Source: CAZJHD01 sp964545855 (GTDB lineage Bacteria; Planctomycetota; UBA1135; JACQFD01). From it: 50,883 bases of DNA. The translations under genes were made by a program, and so were the position numbers. The stretch covers positions 1 through 50,883 of the forward strand of contig CAZJHD010000029.1 of the NCBI GenBank assembly GCA_964545855.1, written 5' to 3'. Position 1 is the stretch's first letter. The number at the start of each line of letters is the position of its first letter. A model generated the notes under the pieces. The model worked only from the letters and a program-made list of their open reading frames with translations, was not told the origin of the DNA and searched no databases. Positions 39,396-47,908 of the stretch are shown piece by piece.

Positions 39396-41009
39396 CTATC
39401 GGATGCCCTTGTCCATGTAGGCCTTCCAGGAGTCCTCGAACTCCTGCATCTTCTGGCCCTTCAGGTTGCGCAGCGCGAACTCCACGGCGTCCTCGAGCTT
39501 CTTCGTCTCCGAGAGCTTCTCCAGGTAGTCCGGGAGGATCCGATCCCAGTCGTCGTTCCAGGGCCTCCAGCCCTGGTCCTTCGCGCGCATCAGGAAGTAG
39601 ATGATCGACCAGCCCTGCGCATAGCACAGTCCGGCCTTCGCGTAGTATTGCTGTTGCGTGTAGCGGAGGATGTCCTCGAGCGGAACGTACTCCGCCTTGC
39701 GCACGGCCTCGCGAATGGTGGAGAGCCGGTCGACGCCGCCCGCCCACGCTCCGAGCGGCTTGATCTCCCAATGGTCGTGCCCCTTGTACTGGAAGCCGGC
39801 GTAGTAGTCGCCTGTGCCTTCGTTGTACCAGGAGTGCGGAGAGAGGTCGCCGAAGAAGGTGTGGATGAACTGGTGGAAGCCCTCGTGGTTGAGGATGGCC
39901 CACGTGAGCGTGAGGCCGATCTCCTTGAAGCAGGGCACCACGAGCTCTTCCGTCTGGGAGTTGAAGTAGCCGCCCGAGCCCGGAGGACCGCCGTACTGGA
40001 AGTACTCGTCGAAGTTCTTCGTGACCCGCAGCACGGGCTTCTTCAGGAGCTCCTTCGGCTCGCCCTGGGGGAGGAAGCGCGCCACGTAGACCTTGCGGAT
40101 CGCCTCGATGCGCTCCTGGAGCTCCTTCAGGAAGCGCGCGTTGTCGACGCTCGTCTTGATGAAGTAGTGGTCGGTCTCGATGAGCTGCCAGCCCGGAGTG
40201 AGGTTCACCTCCTCCTCGTGGCGCATGCGATCGCGCTCGAGGATCGTCAGCCCCTCGAACCGGTTGGGGTCGTCGTTCTGCTTCTCGATGAATTGGAACG
40301 TCTCGGCCGAGCGCACGAAGACCGGCTTCCAGTCGTCGTACTTGAACTCCGGCATGGAGAACTCGAGGACGATCTCCGACTTGTCGGGGTGCTTGAAGAC
40401 GACGGCGAAGAAGCGGTAGTTGATCCCCTTCTGCGAGCTCGGCGTCTCGAACTCGTGGACGACGGCCTGGTTCTTCTTGAAGCGCTGCTTCTTCGGCGGC
40501 TTCTTGTTCTTCACGCGGTCGCCGAGGTCCTTGAGGTACTCCTCGTAGCTCCGCTTCCGGAGCTGATCGCGCATCCGGCGGATGTCGTCGGGGGTGAGCT
40601 TGCCGTCGCCCTCCTTCCCTTCTCCTTCCTTGCCCTCGCCGCCCGTCGTCGGACCGCCGGTGCGGCCCTGATCGAGGTTCGCCGCCGACTTGCCCTCGGC
40701 ATCGAATCGAAGCACCTCGAAGTTGCAGTGCCATGCGCCCGTCTTGTGGGCCAGCGCCTGCGGCGCCTCGAACTTCGCGACCTGGTACTCCTCGTCGGGC
40801 TGCGGCGGGACGGCGTTCCACTTGGCGAGCGGGTAGAAGGCGAAGCCCCAGCGCGCGTTCTCGTAGATCTCGTTGTCGATGTCCTTGCGCCCCTGCGCCG
40901 AGGCGGTGGCGCCGACGAGCAGCGTCGAGGCGAGGAGTGCGGCCGCTGCAACGGCGAGGCGGATCGCGGCGGGCGTGCCGAGGATGGCGAGCGGGGAATT
41001 GCGGCGCAT
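39396..41009 (-). CDS. Secreted zinc metallopeptidase, DUF1570-like
   Basis: This 537-residue protein has a signal peptide (AVAAAALLASTLLVGATASAQ). After an N-terminal beta domain and a low-complexity Gly/Glu/Lys stretch (about residues 120-140), the C-terminal half has a gluzincin-type active site: HEGFH (His375, Glu376, His379) and Glu397 in SWYNEGTGDYYAGF as third ligand, 18 residues later. The flanking sequence (RYTQQQYYAKAGLCYAQGWSIIYFLM) resembles DUF1570, an expanded secreted family in Planctomycetota. Peptidase activity is predicted from the motif and has not been shown for this protein. It is divergent from the repeat protein gene at 41296. Confidence 0.82.
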   Translation of the reverse strand: MRRNSPLAILGTPAAIRLAVAAAALLASTLLVGATASAQGRKDIDNEIYENARWGFAFYPLAKWNAVPPQPDEEYQVAKFEAPQALAHKTGAWHCNFEVLRFDAEGKSAANLDQGRTGGPTTGGEGKEGEGKEGDGKLTPDDIRRMRDQLRKRSYEEYLKDLGDRVKNKKPPKKQRFKKNQAVVHEFETPSSQKGINYRFFAVVFKHPDKSEIVLEFSMPEFKYDDWKPVFVRSAETFQFIEKQNDDPNRFEGLTILERDRMRHEEEVNLTPGWQLIETDHYFIKTSVDNARFLKELQERIEAIRKVYVARFLPQGEPKELLKKPVLRVTKNFDEYFQYGGPPGSGGYFNSQTEELVVPCFKEIGLTLTWAILNHEGFHQFIHTFFGDLSPHSWYNEGTGDYYAGFQYKGHDHWEIKPLGAWAGGVDRLSTIREAVRKAEYVPLEDILRYTQQQYYAKAGLCYAQGWSIIYFLMRAKDQGWRPWNDDWDRILPDYLEKLSETKKLEDAVEFALRNLKGQKMQEFEDSWKAYMDKGIR

Positions 41010-41295
41010 CGAGAGTCTCCGTGGGGCGGGAGTCGAGGGCATCGGCCGACGCTGGGTTCGGTGCTCGGGACGATCCTGTTGGTTCCTTCTCGCTCGGCGG
41101 GCTCCGCTCCGAGTCGCGTGACCGTGGCCGCGTGGCCGCGCCGAGTTCTCCGATGATACCGTTCGAGGCTCGGGCACAACTGCAGCCTGCGTGGCGCCGG
41201 TCCAACGTCGCGGGAAGCCTCTCCGTAGCACGCGCCCTCGGCCCGCCGGGGAGCACCCCGCTCCCGCAGCCGACGCCCCCAGCGCAGGCCATCCC

Positions 41296-44200
41296 ATGAG
41301 CAAGAGCCTCCTCCTCGTTTCGGTCCTCGCCGTCGCCGCCGTGGGAGGCGGTCTCTTCCTCGCTCTCGCGAACACGGACACGGAGGGCACGAAGGAGAGC
41401 CACGTGGAGGGGAGGGATCCGGCGCGCGCGACACCGGCGGCGGCGGAGGTGGCGGCCGTCGAGGGAGGCCCGGAGGCTCGCTCGGAGCTCGCGCCCGCGG
41501 GAAGCGCGAGCGGATCGGGCGCGCTCGCGACGAGCGCCGCGGCGGTCCTCAGGGGACGCGTCGTCGCTGCGGGCTCCACCGTCGGCCTCTCGGGAGTCTC
41601 CCTCTGGATCGAGCGCGCGGGAGCGTTCCGGACTCTGTTCGACGACGCCGTCTCCGCTCCCGCGGCGCCCGACGCGACGAGCGACCGCGATGGCCGATTC
41701 GAGCTGCGCGATGTCGACACGGGCGCGCCGCTGCGGCTCCGCTGCCGCGGCGAGGGGAGGTCGCTGCATGTCGCCGACGTTTCGCCCGTCGGCGCGCGCG
41801 AGCAGCGTGACCTCGGCGACGTGGTGCTCCATCCCGGCGCGTCCCTGGAGGGTCGGGTCACCGACGCTTCGGGCGTTCCTCTGGCGGGAGTTCGCGTGAT
41901 CGCCTCGACGCAGGTCCCCGGTCAGGACGGCAGGCTCGGCGTGCGCTTCGAGCCGGCCGGGTGGAGCGATTTCTCGGCGAAGTCCGATGCGCAGGGCCGC
42001 TACCGCGTCGATGGTCTCTCGCCGGGATCGCGCGCCGTCGTCGTCGGCTCGGCTCCGAACCGCGTGCGGGCCGTGAGCGAGCCCGTCGACCTGCGGCCAG
42101 GATCTCCCGTTCTCGTGCCCGACTTGATCCTGCGCGAGGGTCTGGCGATCTCCGGCCGGCTCGTCGACCGCGAGGGCGCGCCCGTCGCCGGCGCGACGGT
42201 GCGCCAGTTCGGAGGCTCCTACGGATTCGTGATCGACCTCCCGGGCTTCGGCGGCGGACGGGATGGCGTGAAGACCGATGGTGACGGCAACTTCCGGATC
42301 GCGGGTCTCTCCCAGGGCCGCGTGAACCTCTCGGCTCGCGTCGACGGGCGCGGCATCGCGCGCAAGTCGGGCGTCGAGCCGGGCACCCATGACCTCGTGC
42401 TCGTGCTGGAGCAGCTCGGCTCCATCTCCGGAAAGGTGGTGGCGGCCCTCGGCGCCGATGCGCAGGCGATGGCACCTTCCTTCGAGAGCTTCCGCGTGGG
42501 CGCGGAGAAGGAGGAGAGCCGCGGCGGGAGCGGCATCCGGATCATGGGCCCGCGCCAGCTCGTCGACGGGCGCGTCGCGGGCGGGGGCGCCTTCGAGATC
42601 GAGGGCCTCGAGGCCGGTCGGTGGCGCGTCCACGTCGAGGGCGAAGGATTCGCGCCGGCGTCGTCGGAGCCGATCGAGGTCTCGGCGGAACGGCCCGTGA
42701 CGGACGTGCGGATCCCCGTGTCCCCGGGCGCGACGCTCGCCGTGCGCGTCGTGCGCGCCGGCAGCGGGGAGCCCGTCGCGAACGCGCGCGTCACGCTGCG
42801 GGAGGCGCGCGCGCTCACGCCGGAGGAAGAGATGATCGAGGCGATGCACGCGGCGGAGCAGGACGCGGACGACGCGGGACATGACGGCCACGCGCCGGCC
42901 GGATTCCGCGGCGCCGTGCGCAGTCGCAGCGGAGGCGCGGAGCGCGACGTCCGTGTGGCGAGCTCGGCCGGTCCGAGCCGCATCGGCGTCGCCGTCGGCG
43001 GATCGGGGCCCGACGGGGGACCGGCCCCCGTCCGCAGGACGGCGGAGACCGACGCCGCGGGCCGCGCGCGCTTCACGGGGCTCCCGGCGGCGGACTACCG
43101 CGTCTCGGCGAGCAAGAAGGGTCTCGCTCCTTCGGCCCCGGAGTCCGCGGCGGTCGATCCGTCGGGGCCGCCGGCGCCCGAGCTCGAACTCGCGGTGTCG
43201 GAGGGCGGCGTGCTGGAGGGTCGCGTGACGCGGGGCGGGGCGGAGACCGTGAGCGGCGCGACCGTCGAGCTCGTCGGCCCCGAGCCGGAGCAGCAGCGCA
43301 AGCGCCAGGTCACCGACGTGGAGGGAACCTACCGATTCGAGTCGCTGCGGCCGGGCACCTATCACGCGACCCTCGCGAAGAACGAGGCGCGCGACTTCGG
43401 ATTCGTGTCGATCGACACCGACCGTCCCGTCGAGGGCATCGCCGTCGCCATCTCCGACGGGAAGACGGAGATGCTCGACCTCCAGGCCGCGCAGACGGGA
43501 ACGCTCCGTGGCACCGTGACGCAGGCGGGCCTGCCGGTGGCGGGCGTGCGCGTTTCGCTCATGGAGCGCGGCGACGGCCCGTCCTTCGGCATCCCCGATC
43601 TCGCCGAAGGCGGGCGCAGCACGACGACGGGCCCCGACGGGAAGTTCGAGTTCCTCGACGTCGAGGAGGGGCGCTACACGCTGCAGGGCATCAAGGCCGG
43701 TGGAGTGAAGCCGGCGGAGCGCCTCGTGGAGGCGACGGGCGGGATCGATCGCGCCGACCTCGTGCTGCCGCGCGGCGTCATCGAGGGGCGCGTGCTGCGC
43801 AAGGACGGCAATGCGCCCGTGGCCGGCGCGACCGTGAAGCTCGTCGACTCCGAGGCCGCGGGGCCAGGACGCCGCATGGTCGCCCTCACGATCGACGCCT
43901 CCTCCGACGGCGCGGCGAACGTGCAGACGTTCGACGGCCGCGTGCCGATCACGACGGATGCCGAGGGCCGTTTCCGGCTGGAGGACGTCCCGGCGGGTCG
44001 CTACCGCCTGGACGCCGTGGCCCAGGGTCTCTGCGAGATGACGGGAGACGAGATCGTGCTCGGCGAGGACGCTCGCGTGACGGGCGTCGAGCTCGTGCTG
44101 CCGAAGGCGGCCGTCGTGCTGGGCCGTGTCACCGGCCCGGGCGGCGCTCCTGCGACGCAGACGATCGTCATGGTCGCGAAGGTCGGAGCCCCGCCGCCCG

Positions 44201-44388
44201 GGAAGCTCACGATGACCGACGCCGAGGGACGCTACCGCGTCGGCTCGCTGGAGCCGGGCGAGTACCGCGTCGTGCCGATGGATCCGTCGCGCGGGATGCG
44301 CCTCGGGCTCGGCGCGGATGCACCGGGATCCCGCACGGTGACCCTCGAGTCGGGTGCGGAGTCCACCGTCGATCTGACGGTCGAGTAG
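41296..44388 (+). CDS. Nine-unit carboxypeptidase-regulatory-like repeat protein
   Basis: This 1030-residue protein has an N-terminal hydrophobic segment (SLLLVSVLAVAAVGGGLFLAL) acting as signal peptide or anchor. About nine beta-sandwich units of the CarboxypepD_reg-like type start near residues 84, 185, 285, 377, 481, 639, 736, 828 and 941, each with a variant of LEGRVTDASGVPLAGVRV followed by a turn such as TDADGRFRLEDVPAGRYRL. These domains form rods in surface proteins and outer-membrane receptors. An acidic, His-containing insert interrupts the fifth unit (about 510-545, EQDADDAGHDGHAP). No catalytic domain is present, so a structural or adhesive role is likely. The ATG at 41296 follows a short GC-rich leader without a strong ribosome binding site. 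Confidence 0.88.
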   Translation: MSKSLLLVSVLAVAAVGGGLFLALANTDTEGTKESHVEGRDPARATPAAAEVAAVEGGPEARSELAPAGSASGSGALATSAAAVLRGRVVAAGSTVGLSGVSLWIERAGAFRTLFDDAVSAPAAPDATSDRDGRFELRDVDTGAPLRLRCRGEGRSLHVADVSPVGAREQRDLGDVVLHPGASLEGRVTDASGVPLAGVRVIASTQVPGQDGRLGVRFEPAGWSDFSAKSDAQGRYRVDGLSPGSRAVVVGSAPNRVRAVSEPVDLRPGSPVLVPDLILREGLAISGRLVDREGAPVAGATVRQFGGSYGFVIDLPGFGGGRDGVKTDGDGNFRIAGLSQGRVNLSARVDGRGIARKSGVEPGTHDLVLVLEQLGSISGKVVAALGADAQAMAPSFESFRVGAEKEESRGGSGIRIMGPRQLVDGRVAGGGAFEIEGLEAGRWRVHVEGEGFAPASSEPIEVSAERPVTDVRIPVSPGATLAVRVVRAGSGEPVANARVTLREARALTPEEEMIEAMHAAEQDADDAGHDGHAPAGFRGAVRSRSGGAERDVRVASSAGPSRIGVAVGGSGPDGGPAPVRRTAETDAAGRARFTGLPAADYRVSASKKGLAPSAPESAAVDPSGPPAPELELAVSEGGVLEGRVTRGGAETVSGATVELVGPEPEQQRKRQVTDVEGTYRFESLRPGTYHATLAKNEARDFGFVSIDTDRPVEGIAVAISDGKTEMLDLQAAQTGTLRGTVTQAGLPVAGVRVSLMERGDGPSFGIPDLAEGGRSTTTGPDGKFEFLDVEEGRYTLQGIKAGGVKPAERLVEATGGIDRADLVLPRGVIEGRVLRKDGNAPVAGATVKLVDSEAAGPGRRMVALTIDASSDGAANVQTFDGRVPITTDAEGRFRLEDVPAGRYRLDAVAQGLCEMTGDEIVLGEDARVTGVELVLPKAAVVLGRVTGPGGAPATQTIVMVAKVGAPPPGKLTMTDAEGRYRVGSLEPGEYRVVPMDPSRGMRLGLGADAPGSRTVTLESGAESTVDLTVE

Positions 44389-44397
44389 CGCCGGGTC

Positions 44398-45507
44398 CTA
44401 TTGACGGTCCGCGTGCTGGATCGCGGCGGCCAGCATCGGCTGCTCGCGCACGAGGCAACCCTTGCAGGGAGCCGGCGGGTCGTTGCGGTGCATCGCTCCG
44501 CGGAGACGCTGCGCCGCCTCGCCGTTCCAGACGGCGTCGAGACCCTGCTCGAAGACGTTCCCGAGCCGCAGCTCCTGGGGCGCGCGGCAGCAGGGGAAGG
44601 CCTCTCCATCGGGGTTCACCTTGAGGTAGTTCCCGACCATCGGGCAGAAGCCCGGACTCTGCGTCGCGTGCGCCTCCTCGAAGCGTTCCACGACGAGCGC
44701 CTCGTGGACGCGGGTCTGCACCGGGACGTTCACGTGCCGGCCCGTGAAGGGCGCCGCCAGGAGGAGCGTGAGGTTCACGTGGCGCTCCGTCGCGCGCGCC
44801 TTCATCCGGTCCAGGAGCTCCGCGACCCGCGCGGTCCCGAGGACCTTCACGGCGTCGTGCTGCACCGCCTGCGTCGAGCAGTCGAGCAGGTCGAGGATCG
44901 TCAGCTCCTTCGCTCCGCGGTCGGCCGCCCAGTCGACGAACTCGGGGAAGTGCACGACCGTGTCGCTCATCATCACCGCGTTCAGGATGCAGGGGATCGA
45001 CAGCTCGTTGCTCCGCCGCAGCGCGTACTCGACGTGGGGGAAGATCCTCTCGGCCTTCGCCGGGTGCCGCACGCGCTCGAGCACCTCCGGCACGTGCGAG
45101 TCGATCGACATCGTCAAGCGATGGATGCGCGGCGCGATCTTCTCGAAGCGCTCGGGAGTGAGCAGCGTCGCGTTCGTGTAGAGCTCGAGCCAGACGCCGT
45201 GCTCCTCGCAGAGGCGCACCATCTCGTCGACGTCGTTCAGGAGCGGCTCGCTGGTGGCGGACGGATTCCAGATCACCACGCTCTCGAAGGCGCTCTTCAG
45301 GAAGGGTGCCGCCGTCTCCTTCGACGACTTCACGATGGGAGGCGCGTCGCTCTGGTTGCACATCACGCAACGCAGGTTGCACGCCGACGTCCAGGCGAAC
45401 TCCAGACGCGAGGGACCGTGGGAGAACTCCGTGGCGCCGAGCGCCACGGAGCGAACGGCCTGGACGAAGTTCTCGAGCTCGCGATCGACCTTGCCGGCGA
45501 TGGTCAT
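44398..45507 (-). CDS. Radical SAM/SPASM domain protein
   Basis: This 369-residue protein has the radical SAM cluster motif CNLRCVMC (Cys43, Cys47, Cys50), the glycine-poor SAM-binding strand regions (WLELYTNATLLTP), and a C-terminal SPASM domain with FCPMVGNYLKVNPDGEAFPCCRAP and CKGCLVREQP supplying auxiliary-cluster cysteines. SPASM proteins modify peptides or other macromolecules or act in cofactor synthesis. No precursor-peptide gene is recognised on either side, so the substrate is unknown. A TAGCCT hexamer eight bases before the ATG (minus strand, 45521-45516) with no ribosome binding site suggests a leaderless mRNA. It converges with the repeat protein gene, leaving only a nine-base gap. 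Confidence 0.9.
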   Translation of the reverse strand: MTIAGKVDRELENFVQAVRSVALGATEFSHGPSRLEFAWTSACNLRCVMCNQSDAPPIVKSSKETAAPFLKSAFESVVIWNPSATSEPLLNDVDEMVRLCEEHGVWLELYTNATLLTPERFEKIAPRIHRLTMSIDSHVPEVLERVRHPAKAERIFPHVEYALRRSNELSIPCILNAVMMSDTVVHFPEFVDWAADRGAKELTILDLLDCSTQAVQHDAVKVLGTARVAELLDRMKARATERHVNLTLLLAAPFTGRHVNVPVQTRVHEALVVERFEEAHATQSPGFCPMVGNYLKVNPDGEAFPCCRAPQELRLGNVFEQGLDAVWNGEAAQRLRGAMHRNDPPAPCKGCLVREQPMLAAAIQHADRQ

Positions 45508-45562
45508 GTCTCTGGAGGCTACCCCATGGGGCGGCCGCGGCCGCCGGTGCGCGAGGCGCCTC

Positions 45563-45907
45563 TCAGTCGCAGACGTCGGGCCCGGTCTTCCCGCAGGATC
45601 CGCAGGACTTGTCGTCGGCCGAGGCTCCGGAGCCGCCCTTCTCCGACGAGCCGCTCTTCTCGCCGGACTTGCTCGGAGCGCTCGCGCCCTTCTCGCCCGA
45701 GCCACTCTTCTCGCCGGAGCCGCCCTTCTTGTAGTCGGTGATGTAGAAGCCCGATCCCTTGAAGATGATCCCCGCACCGCTGCCGATGAGGCGGCGGAGC
45801 TTCTTCTTCGAGCACTTGGGGCACTTCTGCAGCGCCGCGTCGTTCATCGACTGGAAGTGCTCGAACGCGTGCTTGCAGGCATCGCACACGTAGTCGTAGG
45901 TCGGCAT
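45563..45907 (-). CDS. FmdB-family zinc ribbon protein
   Basis: This 114-residue protein has an N-terminal FmdB/CxxC_CXXC_SSSS zinc ribbon: MPTYDYVCDACKHAFEHF with Cys8 and Cys11, then CPKC with Cys29 and Cys32, then KLRRLIGSGAGIIFKGSGFYITDY, the usual end of the domain. The C-terminal third is an unusual Ser/Gly/Lys/Glu repeat (GSGEKSGSGEKG-like units) ending with further cysteines (KSCGSCGKTG). It lies 43 bases downstream of grpE on the same strand, so it may be co-transcribed with the chaperone genes. Family function is not settled; a metal-dependent regulatory role is often suggested. Confidence 0.9.
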   Translation of the reverse strand: MPTYDYVCDACKHAFEHFQSMNDAALQKCPKCSKKKLRRLIGSGAGIIFKGSGFYITDYKKGGSGEKSGSGEKGASAPSKSGEKSGSSEKGGSGASADDKSCGSCGKTGPDVCD

Positions 45908-45950
45908 GGAAGCGTGTCGTTCGTGGCTGCGGGACTTCGGAAGGGGCGTC

Positions 45951-46562
45951 TCAGGAATCCGATGCGGAGGGTTCGTCGCCGCCGGCGGGCGCGCTCGCCC
46001 CGGCGGCGACGACGACTTGCGGCGCCCGCAGGACTCGGTCGCCCCAGAGCCAGCCCTTGCGCTGCTCCGCGACGATCGAGCCGGGCGGTGCGTCGCCCGC
46101 CGGCACCTGGGCGATGGCCTCGTGCACTTTCGGATCGAAGGGCTCTCCGACCGAAGGGATCTCGCGGACGCCCTCGCGTCCGAGAGCCTCGCGCAGGGAG
46201 TCGCGGATGAGGCCGACCCCTTCGGCGAGCGGGCCTTCGGACCCGGCGGCCGCGAGGGCGCGATCGAGCTCGTCCACGCCGTCGAGCAGCGCCAGCAGGA
46301 GCGGCTCGGCCTTGCGACGCGACCGCTCCTCCACGTCGCGCTCCATGCGACGGCGGAAGTTCTGGAGGTCGGCCGCGACGCGGAGCGCGCGCTCCCGATG
46401 CTCCTCCGCCTCGTCGGCGAGCGCCCGCAGGCGCGTGAGCTCCTCGGCCGCCACCGTGGCCAGGAGGCCGCCGCCCTCGCCCGAAGCCAACGACTCGTCG
46501 GCCGCGGCCTCGTGGTCGCGTTCGGGTGTCGGGTCGGGATCGGGTCGCGGCGCCTTGGACAT
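45951..46562 (-). CDS. grpE: Nucleotide exchange factor GrpE
   Basis: This 203-residue protein is the DnaK nucleotide-exchange factor. It has an acidic, disordered N-terminus, a long coiled coil (ALADEAEEHRERALRVAADLQNFRRRMERDVEE in part) containing the conserved NFRRR segment, and the C-terminal beta domain with FDPKVHEAIAQVP, GSIVAEQRKGWLWGDRVLRAPQVVV. The ATG at 46562 is preceded by the twice-repeated CGAGACGAT. dnaJ lies 56 bases upstream; dnaK itself is not in the window. Confidence 0.95.
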   Translation of the reverse strand: MSKAPRPDPDPTPERDHEAAADESLASGEGGGLLATVAAEELTRLRALADEAEEHRERALRVAADLQNFRRRMERDVEERSRRKAEPLLLALLDGVDELDRALAAAGSEGPLAEGVGLIRDSLREALGREGVREIPSVGEPFDPKVHEAIAQVPAGDAPPGSIVAEQRKGWLWGDRVLRAPQVVVAAGASAPAGGDEPSASDS

Positions 46563-46618
46563 CGTCTCGTGTCGGATCGTCTCGCGTCGAACGTTGCGTG
46601 GACCGGCGGTGGAGCCGG

Positions 46619-47794
46619 TCACTCGGTGAAGATGTCCTTGAAGCGGTCGAAGAAGCCGCGCGGCTTGCCGTCGGAGTCCTTCTTCTCGATCTCGCCGAAC
46701 TCCCGCAGGAGCTCCTCCTGCCGGGCCGACAGCTTCTTCGGGATCTCGCAGAAGACGCGCACGTGGAGATCGCCGCGCGTCCTGCGGTCGCGGGCCGTGA
46801 GACCCTGTCCCTTCAATCGGAACACGCGGCCCGAGGGAGTGCCCTTGGGGATCGTGAGTGTCGCCTCGCCGCCGTGGAGCGTCGGCACGTCGATCTTCGC
46901 TCCGAGCGCGAGGTCGACGAAGGTGATCGGCACTTCGCCGTAGAGGTCGGCGCCGCGACGCTGGAACTGGGCGTGGGGCTCGACGGCGACCACCACGTAG
47001 AGGTCGCCCGGCGGGCCGCCGTCGGGCGGCGCGTCGCCCAGGCCCGGGAGGCGGAGCTGCGACTCGTCGTCGACGCCCGGAGGGATCGGCACCGAGATGC
47101 GCCGGTGCTTCGCCTGCAGGCCCTCGCCGCCGCAGGAGCCGCAGTTGCGCTCCACGGAGACGCCCTGGCCACGGCACTGGGGGCAGGTGCGCTGGATCCG
47201 CAGGAATCCCTGTCCCTGCACGACCATGCCGTGGCCGCCGCAGAGCTTGCACGTCTTCGGCGGCTTCGAGTCCTTGCTGCCGGTGCCCTTGCACGTGGGG
47301 CACGCCTCGCGACGGTCGACGTCGAAGGTCTTCTCGGCGCCCTTGTCGGCCTCCTCCAGCGACACCGTGATGTCGACGCGGAGCGAGGCGCCCTGCCGCG
47401 GGCGCCCGCGCTGCGCGCCCCCGGTGAACAGCTCCTCGAAGATCGAGCCGCCGGCGCCGCCGCCGAAGAAGTCGCCGAAGGCGCGGCGAAAGACGTCTTC
47501 CGCCGACTCGAATCCGAATCCCGACCGGCCCTGCGCGCCGGCGCCGCCCTTCAGCCCCGCGTGGCCGAACCGGTCGTAGACGGCGCGCTTCTCGGGGTCC
47601 GAGAGGACGTCGTAGGCCTCGGCCGCCTCCTTGAACTTCGTCTCCGCCTCGGCGTTGCCGGAGTTGCGGTCCGGATGGAACTGGAACGCGAGCTTTCGAT
47701 AGGACTTCTTGATGTCCTCGGCGGAGGCATCCCGGGCGACGCCGAGGACCTCGTAGTAGTCGCGTTGCGTCATCGAGCCGGAAGAGGATGCCAT
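46619..47794 (-). CDS. dnaJ: Chaperone DnaJ
   Basis: This 391-residue type I Hsp40 stimulates the ATPase of DnaK. It has a J domain with HPD at residues 40-42, a Gly/Phe-rich segment (FGDFFGGGAGGSIF), four zinc-binding repeats (CPTCKGTG, CKLCGGHG, CPQCRGQG, CGSCGGEG) and the C-terminal substrate-binding domains (GVDDESQLRLPGLGDA, GDLYVVV). The start is taken as ATG 47794; ATG 47773, seven codons in (MTQRDYYEVLGV), is an equally plausible start and neither has a strong ribosome binding site. It lies 114 bases downstream of a groEL gene. Confidence 0.96.
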   Translation of the reverse strand: MASSSGSMTQRDYYEVLGVARDASAEDIKKSYRKLAFQFHPDRNSGNAEAETKFKEAAEAYDVLSDPEKRAVYDRFGHAGLKGGAGAQGRSGFGFESAEDVFRRAFGDFFGGGAGGSIFEELFTGGAQRGRPRQGASLRVDITVSLEEADKGAEKTFDVDRREACPTCKGTGSKDSKPPKTCKLCGGHGMVVQGQGFLRIQRTCPQCRGQGVSVERNCGSCGGEGLQAKHRRISVPIPPGVDDESQLRLPGLGDAPPDGGPPGDLYVVVAVEPHAQFQRRGADLYGEVPITFVDLALGAKIDVPTLHGGEATLTIPKGTPSGRVFRLKGQGLTARDRRTRGDLHVRVFCEIPKKLSARQEELLREFGEIEKKDSDGKPRGFFDRFKDIFTE

Positions 47795-47908
47795 GCGAGG
47801 AGTTCTGCCGCGACGCCGGGAAGCGACGCGGCGAACGCATCGAGGCCGTTGGCGCGTTCCGCGCGCCGCCGTCTCCGCGTTCGCCGCCGGGAACCGTGTC
47901 GCGTGGGG

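Noticed and set aside
39259..43365. 1368-codon minus-strand open frame spanning the metallopeptidase and repeat protein genes
   Set aside because: It crosses a divergent intergenic region and two recognised genes in other frames; no family features.
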